A stretch of DNA of 64,000 nucleotides. Source: Lachnospiraceae bacterium RM5 (GTDB taxonomy: Bacteria > Bacillota > Clostridia > Lachnospirales > Lachnospiraceae). This document shows, piece by piece, positions 28,617 to 38,600 of this stretch. The translations under genes were made by a program, and so were the position numbers. How positions within the stretch are numbered: position 1 is the first letter of the stretch; every line of letters starts with the position of its first letter. The DNA is taken from positions 182,820 to 246,819 of the forward strand of contig FOFK01000002.1 of assembly GCA_900110975.1 (NCBI GenBank), read 5' to 3'. Under the pieces are notes generated by a model. That model saw nothing but the letters and a program-made list of their open reading frames with translations. It made no database searches and was not told where the DNA came from.

Positions 28617-29693
28617 TTAAACCTCCCATGAAAAATCTTCTCCACATAACGGAATTAAACGTAATGTTGTTTTTCCTATCTCTATTTCGTCTCCTTTTTT
28701 CATTGAAGTTGTTTCATATATTTCATCACCATTAAAATATGTAAGTCCCTCGCTTATACCCGGCTGTACCCTGAATTCTCTTTTTCTTGGCTCATAAATA
28801 ACATATACATGTTTATCTCTTGAAATATAATTATCTCCCTTTATTATTATTTTATTTCCATTTCCTCTTCCAATAGAATTTCTACCGGCATATATATTAA
28901 AACATTTGCCATATAACGGTCCTTTTGTACATACAAGCCATCCAACAACCGGTTCAATTTCTTCTTCAATTTCCGAATTTCCATCTTTTTCTGTTTTATT
29001 ATCTTTTTTATTCAAACTAAAATATCCAAAGGTTTTGCCCTCTTCAGATGCGGATACACTCCTTAGTGCTTCTTTTACAGATTCTTTTTTTGTACTAACA
29101 TCATCCTTTTCTTCATAAGTATCATTTGTGAATTTTTCCTCTTTATCTGCATAGGTATTATCTCTGTCCGAAAATTCCTCTTCTCTATATTTTTTTCTAT
29201 CATCAGCATATGTATTTTTTTCTTCTGGAAAATTATTTTTTTCGTCATCTGCATATACTTTTTCTTCATCCGTATATTTTTTTCTTCTGTCATCTACTAT
29301 TAAATCCTTTATATCAGATTTAATAACATTTTCCTGATATTCCATTTCATTTTTAATATTTTGATCATCAAATGTATTGCTATCCCAAAAATCGTATGTT
29401 TTTAAATCAGCATCTTTTTTTGAATCACCTATATTCTTCCTATTGGAGTTAAAATCATTATGTAATGCTTCAGTTTTCTGATCTACATCCATATAGCCAA
29501 ATGTATCCGAAACAACTTCACCTCTACTATTATTTTCTCTTTTATGAAATAACGATGACATTGTATTCCTTGGGGTTCTTACATTTCTAGTGTTCTTTTT
29601 ATTTTCTTTTACCGGTCCTTTTCCACAATGTGGACATAAAGAGTATGTTTCACTATCATAAAAATGTCCTTCTTCACATCTAACTATATTCAT
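28617..29693 (-). CDS. zinc-ribbon FHA-domain protein with charged, repetitive linker
   Basis: The 358-residue cytosolic protein begins with a ribbon-like segment (CEEGHFYDSETYSLCPHCG). A long acidic linker follows (about 30-235) with degenerate repeats around TYAD and EEK and two copies of a TFGY motif (DTFGYMD, KTFGYFS). A C-terminal FHA domain (about 245-350; YAGRNSIGRG, ISRDKHVYVIYE) completes it. By analogy with GarA-type FHA proteins, Thr in the TFGY motifs could be phosphorylated by the neighbouring kinases and bound by the FHA domain; that is inference. Confidence 0.85.
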   Translation of the reverse strand: MNIVRCEEGHFYDSETYSLCPHCGKGPVKENKKNTRNVRTPRNTMSSLFHKRENNSRGEVVSDTFGYMDVDQKTEALHNDFNSNRKNIGDSKKDADLKTYDFWDSNTFDDQNIKNEMEYQENVIKSDIKDLIVDDRRKKYTDEEKVYADDEKNNFPEEKNTYADDRKKYREEEFSDRDNTYADKEEKFTNDTYEEKDDVSTKKESVKEALRSVSASEEGKTFGYFSLNKKDNKTEKDGNSEIEEEIEPVVGWLVCTKGPLYGKCFNIYAGRNSIGRGNGNKIIIKGDNYISRDKHVYVIYEPRKREFRVQPGISEGLTYFNGDEIYETTSMKKGDEIEIGKTTLRLIPLCGEDFSWEV

Positions 29694-29705
29694 ATCTCAT
29701 TCCTC

Positions 29706-30500
29706 CTACTTTACATTTATAAGTGCATATGTAATATTATCTTTATTTATTTTATTTTTTTTTGATTTCTTTAATAGCTTCTTTTCAAGCGACTTTGCAC
29801 ATTCTTTTATATTTTTAAAATTTATTATAATATTAGAGATTTCCAAATCATCCAATATTTTATATAAACCATCTGTCATTAAAATAAGTTTATCTCCACT
29901 TAATAACTTAAAAGGTTCACTATTATAATCTATCAATTCAAGCCCATCTAATCCTAAATAACTTAAAAGTGCATCTCCTCTTTCCATTTCTTTCTTATAT
30001 TCTTCATCATCAATTTGCCCATTATCCAATTTTTCTTTAAGATATCCCTTATAATTATGATCCACAGTAACCTGTATAAATTCATCTTTCCTTAAAAGAT
30101 ACAATCTGCTATCTCCAACTGATGCCCAAAATAATTCATCATTATCTATTATTATTGAAACCATTGTTGAACCTGCATTCAACGCATTTCCCTCATCATC
30201 TCTTAAATTACTAACCTTCTTATCAGCCTCAATAGTTATATCTTTTAATAAACTTATATAATCATTTTCTACAATATTACAGGTAAACATTTTTATGGCA
30301 TTATCGGATGCAGTTTTACTTGCAAACCTTCCACCATTATGTCCACCCATTCCATCACAAACAGTTACAAATAGCTTATTATCAGTTACAAAATATCCTA
30401 CACTGTCCTGTTGTTCTTCTCTATCTCCTATTCGCGATATTATTGATATTTTTATGAAATTATTTTCATCTACAATCAAGGTATTTTCTTTTTTTTTCAT
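29706..30500 (-). CDS. PP2C-family Ser/Thr phosphatase
   Basis: The 264-residue protein shows the PP2C metal and phosphate motifs: RIGDREEQQD, CDGMGGHNGG, ASVGDSRLYLLR, LMTDG and a terminal KDN. These enzymes need Mn or Mg and remove phosphate from Ser/Thr kinases and their targets. AGGAGG sits five bases before the ATG. It is one of two phosphatases side by side, both upstream of the three kinases, and probably reverses their action. Confidence 0.92.
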   Translation of the reverse strand: MKKKENTLIVDENNFIKISIISRIGDREEQQDSVGYFVTDNKLFVTVCDGMGGHNGGRFASKTASDNAIKMFTCNIVENDYISLLKDITIEADKKVSNLRDDEGNALNAGSTMVSIIIDNDELFWASVGDSRLYLLRKDEFIQVTVDHNYKGYLKEKLDNGQIDDEEYKKEMERGDALLSYLGLDGLELIDYNSEPFKLLSGDKLILMTDGLYKILDDLEISNIIINFKNIKECAKSLEKKLLKKSKKNKINKDNITYALINVK

Positions 30501-30509
30501 TCCAGCCTC

Positions 30510-31265
30510 CTAATCACACCATACTGCTATAGCTGAATTATTATCCATATTTTTTCCTTCTCCATTTATTTCAATAATTTCTCTCATTTTATTTAACCAA
30601 TCATCTGGTGAATCAGATGTTTCTAAACACTTACACATTACATCATCCTCTATTAATTCCCAAAACCCATCTGTACAAAGTAAAAATGCCTGACATTTTT
30701 TTAATGGTACTGGTTTCATTATTTCATACATAGGTTCATCCCATTCAACACCCATAACCTTTAATATCATACTTCTATCCGGATGGTTACGAATTTCACT
30801 TTCCTTTATTTCGTTTGTAATAACTAACATCTGAGGAATACTATGATCTAATGTTCTTTTGTAAACACAATTATTATTAAATATATATAATCTTGAATCT
30901 CCAATATGCCCTATGTATGCCTTTTTTTTATCTATCATCAACGAAACCGCTGTTGTTTTCATTTTTTTTGTAGCTTTCAATCTACTTTGCTCAGCCATTA
31001 AAATATCCTGTGCAGCTTGAAATGCATTTTTTAATTCTTTAGATGGATTATCCATTTCTTTAAACATTTCAACAAAAACATCTCTTACTATACCTGAAGC
31101 TACATCACCCATTCCATGTCCGCCCAATCCATCACAAACAACAAAACCATATCTATTTTCACCAACGTAAACCCCTATTGAATCTTCATTAACTTCTCTA
31201 CTACCAATATTTGATGATTTAGAATATCTGATTTTTTGTTCCAATGTTATCACCTTATTTTTCAT
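30510..31265 (-). CDS. PP2C-family Ser/Thr phosphatase
   Basis: The 251-residue protein has SNIGSREVNEDS, CDGLGGHGMGDVAS, GHIGDSRLYIFN, LLCTDGFWELI and a terminal DNNSAIAVW, all typical of active PP2C. Its ATG overlaps the stop of the FHA membrane protein gene (ATGA), so the two are coupled. It is clearly distinct in sequence from the adjacent phosphatase, which argues for different substrates rather than a recent copy. Confidence 0.92.
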   Translation of the reverse strand: MKNKVITLEQKIRYSKSSNIGSREVNEDSIGVYVGENRYGFVVCDGLGGHGMGDVASGIVRDVFVEMFKEMDNPSKELKNAFQAAQDILMAEQSRLKATKKMKTTAVSLMIDKKKAYIGHIGDSRLYIFNNNCVYKRTLDHSIPQMLVITNEIKESEIRNHPDRSMILKVMGVEWDEPMYEIMKPVPLKKCQAFLLCTDGFWELIEDDVMCKCLETSDSPDDWLNKMREIIEINGEGKNMDNNSAIAVWCD

Positions 31266-31972
31266 TTTATGCTAAATTCCAATCTAAATTGTTGATTACC
31301 AATTACTAATATTTTCCCTGGAATAATAATATTTTCCGAAATAATTCTTATTCCATCATAATATGTGCCATTCTTTGATGTATTATCTCTGAGTATTATC
31401 GTACTTCCATCACGTATCAAGCTACAATGATGAGATGATATAGATTTATCATATGAAATACAAATATCATTATCATATGCTCTTCCAATATTTATTTGTT
31501 TTAACATTACTGCTTGAAAAATAATATTTTTATTTGATATATCCTGAAGATATACAAATACTGATCTATTTTCTTCTCTATCAATTTTTAAATGTGGCTC
31601 ATAAATATTTCTTTTACTTTTTTTATCTTTATAAACCCTTCTTTTATAATATTTTTTTCTATTTGAATTTCTTCTTTTTATGGTAACAATCAAAAAAATC
31701 ACAAACACAAAAACCAATGCATAAATTATAATAATAATTGCATTTTCTTTGGTTATATATGTTTTTTTATTTTGTTTTTTTTCATTATTATTTAAATTTT
31801 CCGACTTATCTTCTTTTTTATCATTATCAAGTTCTATTTTAGGTAATTCATTCTCACTTAAAAAAGTATCATTACTTATATTATCATTGACTCCATAAAC
31901 CACTTCATATTGGTTCAAAGCGATAATTATACAAAAAACAATCAAATAAATAATTTCAATTTTCTTTTTCAT
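31262..31972 (-). CDS. membrane-anchored FHA-domain protein
   Basis: The 236-residue protein has an N-terminal hydrophobic segment (about 5-27), a short charged outside loop, a second membrane helix (about 78-98), a strongly basic stretch (RRNSNRKKYYKRR) and a cytosolic FHA domain (about 135-236; INIGRAYDND, SSHHCSL, TSKNGTYYDG). It could tether phosphorylated partners to the membrane near the secretion ATPase. No EssA or EssB subunit is recognisable here, and this protein is one candidate for a membrane scaffold. Confidence 0.8.
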   Translation of the reverse strand: MKKKIEIIYLIVFCIIIALNQYEVVYGVNDNISNDTFLSENELPKIELDNDKKEDKSENLNNNEKKQNKKTYITKENAIIIIIYALVFVFVIFLIVTIKRRNSNRKKYYKRRVYKDKKSKRNIYEPHLKIDREENRSVFVYLQDISNKNIIFQAVMLKQINIGRAYDNDICISYDKSISSHHCSLIRDGSTIILRDNTSKNGTYYDGIRIISENIIIPGKILVIGNQQFRLEFSIK

Positions 31973-32028
31973 TACTATATCAACCCATATCTATATTTAC
32001 AGATATATTCCAATTTAAAATATACTGA

Positions 32029-32322
32029 CTAATTTTCTTTTATATTGTATGCATTTAAATATAATCTTCCTTCTGCCTCCATATAATCACTAATACACTC
32101 ACCCGTTATAGCATATATTTTTTCTAATTCACACTTGGTCTCATTTACCCTATTTGATATATTTTCTATTCTTTCTTTTATTTCAATATATCTTTCCATA
32201 TTTTCATCTAACTTCCACTTAGTTAAATTCAACCTTCTATGAACAATTGATAATCTAGTGATAATAGGTATCAATTCATTATTAACATTTGTTACTTTTT
32301 TTAAATCTATCCTGATATCCAT
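32029..32322 (-). CDS. small helical protein of the Esx locus, unknown
   Basis: The 97-residue protein is predicted almost wholly helical, with heptad-like spacing and no signal peptide, membrane segment or clear WXG turn. A good ribosome site (AGGGTGA) precedes the ATG. Size and place beside WXG100-type genes suggest a helical-hairpin Esx partner or chaperone. Confidence 0.6.
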   Translation of the reverse strand: MDIRIDLKKVTNVNNELIPIITRLSIVHRRLNLTKWKLDENMERYIEIKERIENISNRVNETKCELEKIYAITGECISDYMEAEGRLYLNAYNIKEN

Positions 32323-32331
32323 GTAATCACC

Positions 32332-32577
32332 CTATTCTTCACAATTTCCAATATTTAAAATATCATAACCAATATCTTCTAAATCCCCGATAATCGATTT
32401 TAATTCAGCAGATAAATCATTTATTTTGCTCTCTAATATTTTTTCATCAAGTCCAACCCATGCTTCACTTAAGTCACTTTCATGATTTTCTAAAAATCTC
32501 TTTACATCTATTAAATCATCCGTATTCTTTTTTATTTCCATAAAAACATCAATTGTTTTAGTATTATTGACTACCAT
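32332..32577 (-). CDS. small WXG100-like protein
   Basis: The 81-residue helical protein has a W-V-G turn in the middle (LSEAWVGLDEKI), the hallmark position of WXG100 secretion substrates, though it is shorter than usual. It lies 9 bases before the other small helical gene, and the two may form a heterodimer. A long intercistronic hairpin precedes its ribosome site. Confidence 0.6.
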   Translation of the reverse strand: MVVNNTKTIDVFMEIKKNTDDLIDVKRFLENHESDLSEAWVGLDEKILESKINDLSAELKSIIGDLEDIGYDILNIGNCEE

Positions 32578-32597
32578 AGGCTGTTCCCTCTTTCAAT

Positions 32598-32646
32598 TTT
32601 TTTTAGAGAGGCAGATATTTAAAAATAAATATCTGTCCTCTAAAAA
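32598..32646. other. long intercistronic hairpin without terminator tail
   Basis: The arms TTTTTAGAG...GGCAGATATTTA and their partner pair around an AAAA/TTTT loop with few mismatches. No U-run follows on the minus strand, so it is more likely a processing or stability element between the lipoprotein gene and the small WXG-like genes than a terminator. Confidence 0.5.
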
Positions 32647-32651
32647 TCATT

Positions 32652-34652
32652 TTATAGCGGATCAAAATCCACTGTTAAATCTTCATGTACAACAACACCT
32701 ATTGTTGCTGTAGTTGTTTTATCATTTGTAGATACTTTTATTAATGTTGTTCCAGGATTTAGTGCTGTTACCAATCCTGTAGCTGAAACCACACAAACAT
32801 TTGGATCTACCACCGTATATTCAATCTCTGATTCATCATAATCCTCTGGAATATGGCTTATCTCAATCTGACTTGTAGAATTAACATCTAAAAATAACAT
32901 ATAGGTTGCTAATTCAATAAAATCAAAATCGATAGGTTCGAAATCAAACATTTCAATCTCATCTATAGCATTTCCTTTGTCATCTTTAATTTCATAATCC
33001 TCATCCTGTTTTTCAGCTTCTTTTTCATCTTTATTTCCAAATTCTTTGTGCCATTTATATTTTGATGTTTTGGAATCCCAAATTGTTTTTTTATATGTTG
33101 CACTTTCAATTATTTTAGTAACTAAACATGGTCTTTTATTTACAGCCAATCTTAAAGGAATCCAAATATCTATATATCCTTCATAAGTATCATCTAAAAT
33201 ATCTCCTTTAAAACTACCCTGAGCTGCAACCCCTGTTGTTGCTTCAGCATTTAATATATCAATGCTAAATGCTTCTAATTGCACAAGTAAAGATAATTCT
33301 GCTACACAGGATGCCTCAAAATCAAAAGTTGAGGTTGTATCTGAATTAACATTACATGTCATACCTGACTTACCCTTTTTATATGCAGCACTTATAGTAT
33401 TAACATTTTCAACTGAAACACTTATACTACCATCCGCACCAATATGTGCTTCTAAAAGAATGTCTATACTCAAAGGTGTATCAGGTATAACTACCTCAGC
33501 CTCCGCCAATGGTATCGTTTTACTAAAACTTCCTGATACATCGCCGGATACGTAATTTGTAAAAGATAAACTTAAATCTGCATTTTCCAAACCTGATCCA
33601 ATTTTATATTTACAATTAACCGTCGCCTTAATATCTTTTACACCTATACTAAATTTAGCCTCTGCGGATGCATCTTTTCCCTTTGCTGATGCTGAAAATA
33701 CACATGCAATAGATGAATCTGTAGCTTCAACCTTTATATTAGGATTTTTAAGTTGAAGCAAATCATAAGCACTATTACAATTTAAATTTTCAAGTATTTC
33801 ATCATAAAGTAAATTTCCACCACCTGCGACATCTACTCCATCACAAACAGATCTTACGGAAACAACCTTGCAATCATAAGTTCCAGATATTGCCGCTGAC
33901 TCTAATGCTTCTTCTAAAGTTGCATCAACGTAAGAAAAATCTTCACCGTTAATTTCTGTTATTTTAATTGCTTTAGCTGTTTCATTATCTGTTGGCTGAA
34001 AATAAACCACGTCACCTACTTTATAATCATTGCTGTTAACTATTACACCAGTGCTGCTATCATTATTTAACTTAATATTTAGATCTGCTTCTTTTACACC
34101 TTCATTAAAATTCACCTCATTCTTCTGTGGTAATTCTAACGAATTTCTATAATTTACCGCATATCTGGATATCTCTTTTGCAACATCTTTGCTAATTTTT
34201 TTATCTAAATCCGACGTGTCTATATCAGCAATATTTGAAGTATAAAAATTTACCAAATCAGATTCGTTAAAACTTTCATCTGCATCTTTTATTTTTTCAG
34301 TATCAATTGCCCTTACAGCAGTTTTAATCGCGTAACCTAAATCAACATTATCATCCGGTTTAAAATCTCCACTATTTTCCTCAATAACACCCCATTCAGA
34401 TAATGCTTGAATTATGCTGTAATTTTCATTTTCACTTGATACATCATTAAATACATCTGTTTCAAGCTCACTATTAGTATATCCAAAATCTTCCCCTATT
34501 ATTTTTGCAAAATCTGATTTACTTATTTTTTCATCTGATGAACTACTAGAAACTTTATTATTATCTTTAGTGCTACATCCAGCTAAAAGAGATGTTATAA
34601 TAATAAAACATAAAAAAATACTAAAGCTTTTCTTTATTTTTCCATCAAACAT
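32652..34652 (-). CDS. lipoprotein with SLH-like and Ig-like domains in the Esx locus
   Basis: The 666-residue protein has a lipoprotein signal with lipobox LLAGC (Cys near 26). Residues about 40-160 carry SLH-like halves (FNDVSSENENYSIIQALSEWGVIEE...FKPDD), which in other proteins bind wall polymers. The middle is predicted beta-rich. The last 90 residues look like a bacterial Ig-like 2 domain (VSATGLVTALNPGTTLIKVST). Encoded between the WXG100 genes and the small WXG-like genes, it may link the secretion machine to the wall. Confidence 0.75.
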   Translation of the reverse strand: MFDGKIKKSFSIFLCFIIITSLLAGCSTKDNNKVSSSSSDEKISKSDFAKIIGEDFGYTNSELETDVFNDVSSENENYSIIQALSEWGVIEENSGDFKPDDNVDLGYAIKTAVRAIDTEKIKDADESFNESDLVNFYTSNIADIDTSDLDKKISKDVAKEISRYAVNYRNSLELPQKNEVNFNEGVKEADLNIKLNNDSSTGVIVNSNDYKVGDVVYFQPTDNETAKAIKITEINGEDFSYVDATLEEALESAAISGTYDCKVVSVRSVCDGVDVAGGGNLLYDEILENLNCNSAYDLLQLKNPNIKVEATDSSIACVFSASAKGKDASAEAKFSIGVKDIKATVNCKYKIGSGLENADLSLSFTNYVSGDVSGSFSKTIPLAEAEVVIPDTPLSIDILLEAHIGADGSISVSVENVNTISAAYKKGKSGMTCNVNSDTTSTFDFEASCVAELSLLVQLEAFSIDILNAEATTGVAAQGSFKGDILDDTYEGYIDIWIPLRLAVNKRPCLVTKIIESATYKKTIWDSKTSKYKWHKEFGNKDEKEAEKQDEDYEIKDDKGNAIDEIEMFDFEPIDFDFIELATYMLFLDVNSTSQIEISHIPEDYDESEIEYTVVDPNVCVVSATGLVTALNPGTTLIKVSTNDKTTTATIGVVVHEDLTVDFDPL

Positions 34653-34670
34653 ATTAAATCTCCATTTAAA

Positions 34671-34970
34671 TTATCTTTTAAATTCCTGTGCATTTGATTC
34701 CAATTGTCCTTCAGCTTCTTTATATGTACTTGCAACATTTCTTATTGTTTTAACATAATTATCAACTACCTGATAAAACTGCTCAAACTTTGGTCCCATA
34801 TTTTCAATATTTGTTCTGATTTCAATAGCTGCATTACTTTCCCATTCACCTTGAAGACTCTGGATATGACTATTTATCTGTCTTAAATATTCAATAAGAG
34901 CTTCATTTTCACTATTTATCTTGGTAGCCCAATCTTCAAATTTACCATAATCTATTTTCATTTTTGCCAT
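34671..34970 (-). CDS. WXG100-family (EsxA-like) protein
   Basis: The 99-residue helical hairpin has a turn W-E-S (LQGEWESNAAIEI) near residue 43 and the family's C-terminal helix (YKEAEGQLE). The usual glycine after W-x is Ser. WXG100 proteins are small substrates and partners of EssC/EccC ATPases. It follows the second WXG100 gene by 37 bases. Confidence 0.88.
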   Translation of the reverse strand: MAKMKIDYGKFEDWATKINSENEALIEYLRQINSHIQSLQGEWESNAAIEIRTNIENMGPKFEQFYQVVDNYVKTIRNVASTYKEAEGQLESNAQEFKR

Positions 34971-35006
34971 AATTTCATTCCTTCTTTCTTTAACAATTTT
35001 ATAAAT

Positions 35007-35318
35007 TTAGTTTGCTGAATTATTCAAACCATTGATTTGCGAAATAACATCCTGCTGTGTATTTTCATATGTTGAAGATGCTGTTCTTAAATATGTAGCA
35101 TATTTTTCCATCAATTCTTTCATTTTTTTGAATTGAGGTTCAAACTCTTTTACCTTGTTTTTAAATGCTGTTGCATCATCTCCGGTCCAATCTGTTGATG
35201 TAAAAGTATCAACATCATTTAATAATTCATTATATTTTTCCATATAACCATTTGCCTCTGTGTCCACATTTGTTGCCTGTCTTTCAAGATTTTCCGTTGT
35301 AACTAAAATACTTTCCAT
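35007..35318 (-). CDS. WXG100-family (EsxA-like) protein
   Basis: From the ATG at 35318 (GAGG eight bases before; a GTG three codons earlier is less well placed) the product has 103 residues. A central W-T-G (STDWTGDDATAFK) near residue 44 and a C-terminal Y-x3-Q/E-type helix (SSTYENTQQDV) match the secretion signal of type VII substrates. It probably dimerises with itself or with the WXG100 protein encoded next. Confidence 0.92.
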   Translation of the reverse strand: MESILVTTENLERQATNVDTEANGYMEKYNELLNDVDTFTSTDWTGDDATAFKNKVKEFEPQFKKMKELMEKYATYLRTASSTYENTQQDVISQINGLNNSAN

Positions 35319-35428
35319 AATTTTCACCTCTCTGTTTTTTTTTGTGGATTACCACTGTATATACAATAATATATTTTTAAATATATATGTATTTAATGTA
35401 ATGAACTGACATTTTTATGTAATTAATG

Positions 35429-35683
35429 TCATCCGACCAAAAACACCTTATATCCATCAAACCATCCGGCTTCCTCAATAAATGTATCCAATTTAATGAT
35501 TTTACCTGTAACATAATCACATAGTACTGCATCTTCTCCAGGTATGTATTCACTTTCACTTTGTTTACCAAGATAATTTATTATCATTCTTTTTACCTGA
35601 ATAACCTTTAAATGTCTTGGTATTTTTAGTTCATATAATTTATCAGATGCCGGTATATATAATTCTATAAGAATCTTATCCAT
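35429..35683 (-). CDS. YukD/EsaB-type ubiquitin-like protein of type VII secretion
   Basis: The 84-residue protein has a beta-grasp pattern (ILIELYIPASDKLYELKIP, then a helix and terminal KVFLVG), as in YukD and EsaB, cytosolic regulators of Firmicute Esx systems. Its ATG overlaps the 3' end of essC region (35676-35683). AAGGAG lies upstream. The spacer 35319-35428 between it and the WXG100 gene is AT-rich and might hold an extra promoter, but none is convincing. Confidence 0.85.
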   Translation of the reverse strand: MDKILIELYIPASDKLYELKIPRHLKVIQVKRMIINYLGKQSESEYIPGEDAVLCDYVTGKIIKLDTFIEEAGWFDGYKVFLVG

Positions 35684-38600
35684 CCTGATTCTCCTTTTCT
35701 AATTCCGCTTTTTGCATTAACAATCTCATAAACTTCAAATTACCCTTTGAAATATAGAATCCTGTGTAATCGTCTATATTCTTTTTATAAATATTTCCTT
35801 TTCTATTAAAGAAAAGCCTAATCTGATCACCACATCCATTTCCTACCCAGACACCATCTCCTGCAACCCTGTTAAGATACCATGAATCAGTAGAATATTT
35901 ACCTGAACCCTGATGTGAATCAGAAATAATTATATATATATTGCATAAGGATCTAACTTCCTCTAAATATTTTTTTAATTTATTTGTTGATTCCAAACCA
36001 GCAAAAGATAATACCTTACTCAAATTATTAAATACTATAACTATAGGGTTATTATCATCTTCCGGAAGCTTTCCATTATCTATAAAATCATTGTTTCTTC
36101 GTAATGCTCTATTATATATTCCCTGTATTTTTTCATCATCCTTTGCTTCAACAATAGTATGGCTAAAGGAAAGATTCTCATCTAATCTGCTGTTATCACT
36201 AATAATAATTATCTCTGCATTTATTTTTTCAAATGCAACTTCTGCTAATGCTAATGCATATCTTCCGGCTTCACGATTATTTTGAGATAAAATATATAAT
36301 AAATTATTTTCATTTAAATTTATTTTTATATCATTATATGTTTCAAGTGAAATACCAAGTGTAAACTCATCAAAAGATACCTGCTTATTTTCACAAAAAT
36401 CACTTGTTACTATTTTAGGTACTAAAGGAATTACCTTTGCCTTTTTACCATCATATTGTTTTGTCATCCTAATACAAAATTCTTTGATAACTTCATTTTG
36501 TTCTGTTTTTTCAGGAGCAATCTCAGCTGTCTGGAATGCATACACTTCATCTCTCTTTATTATTCCACGACCAACAATATCATTAGGAATAATACCATTC
36601 GTTCTGCCTATTGTTGCTGAGTATTCAGACATATCTGATAACTTAAAGCAAATTGTATTAGAAAAATTCTGTTGTAACCTATATCTCATGCCTGAAGAAG
36701 AAGTTGTAGTTATGATAAAATACATTCCATACTTAACAGACTCTCTAGTTATAGCTATAAGGCTGTCTTCGTATACTGAATAGCTCTCATAAAAATGCGA
36801 GAAATTATTAATAATAACAAAGATGAATGGTAACGTATTATCTGATTTTTTATTATATTCAAAGATATCACCAGAATACTGAGAAAGAATTTTCTTTCTA
36901 TACTTTAATTCCCGTTTTATCATTGTAAATAAATTTTCTATTCTTTCATTCTCTCCATCGATTACCACCCCTCCACACTGAGGAGCATTTTCATAAATTT
37001 TAAAGTATTCAGATCCAAAATCTAAAATGTAAGTATTTAATATTTCAGGAGAATAATAATTATATGTAGAATATAAAATTGCATTAATAATCATATCCTC
37101 ACCACTGCCTGCAAGACCATATATAAGGGTATTTCCATCTTTTACAAAATCAATACTCATCAAATCTTTCTTTTGTTCGTATGGATTATCTATCTCACCA
37201 ATCAAAGCTGTAATTCTGTCTTTTGTAACCATTTCAGCATTATACTTAAGAAACAATTTATCAATCGAAATATGTTTATCAAGTTCTGGCTCCCACAATG
37301 GTTTGCTGCTTATATTATCTTCCTTAGCAATCTTGGTTATATATTCCATTATTGCTACAATTTGTTTTTTACTCTTATAATCAATCTTAATATTTCTGCT
37401 TCTAATTTTATCAACAATATTTCCGGAATTATCAATTAAATCAATTGATTCATCTTTAACCGCATACATACTGTCTTCTTCGTTATAATATGCTCCACTC
37501 CATGCAGACTGTCCAAGTTCAAACAACTCATCATATCCAACCTGTAAATAAAACCTTCCTGTTTCAACAAGAGAAGATGCATCCGGTTTTTTCAGCATAT
37601 CCATACTGTCAGACTTATCCTGAACCTTAAGACAAACCTTGAATTTTGAATTTGCCCATATCTGTTCATTAACAACACCACTAGGTTTCTGGGTTGCAAG
37701 AATAAGATGTACACCAAGACTTCTTCCTATTCTGGCTATGCTTATAAGCTGATCAAGAAATTCAGGTTGCTGACTTTTCAATTCTGCAAATTCATCAGAA
37801 ATAATAAACAAATGTGGTAAAGGCTCTTCTACCAAATTTTCTCTGAACATTTTCTGGTATTTATAAATGTCCATTGTTCCTTCATTAATTATTTCTCTGG
37901 CCTTATTAAAAATTATTTGTCTTCTTTTTAATTCACTTTTTATTGACTGAATAGATCTGTTTACTGATCCACTATCTAAGTTGGTAATTGTACCTTTCAA
38001 ATGCGGAAGTTTATATTTATCATTTTCAAAGGCTCCGGCAAGTCCTCCACCCTTATAATCAATTAAAACAAATGCTACTTCATAAGGACTGTAATTTATT
38101 GCCAACGATAAAATATATGTGATAATAAATTCTGATTTACCAGAACCTGTCATACCTGCAACAAGACCATGTGGACCATGAAATTTTTCGTGTAAATCCA
38201 GATAAAACAATTCACCATTTGTACCAACGCCCACTGGTGTCTGCAAAGTTTTTGTTGCACTATTATTTTTCCATCTGTTTCGTATATTTAAGTGTTCTAT
38301 TTTTTCAACTTTAAACATATCCATAAATGTTAAAACTTCTGGCAGTGAATATTTTCCACCGGATAAATCCAAAGAAATTCCTGACATCTGTCTAAAAATA
38401 TTCTGCGTTTGAATTGTACTGATATCATCCTGTAAAAAACCATATGTCATTCCATTTAATGATTTTTCAAATAATAATCCCTGTTTATCATTTACTTCAA
38501 TTATTGCATCACACTCTTTTGGTAAATTATTTTTTTTACTATATGCACAAATAATATTAAATCCTCTGATATCCCTATTGGCTAATATTTCAGAAATTAT

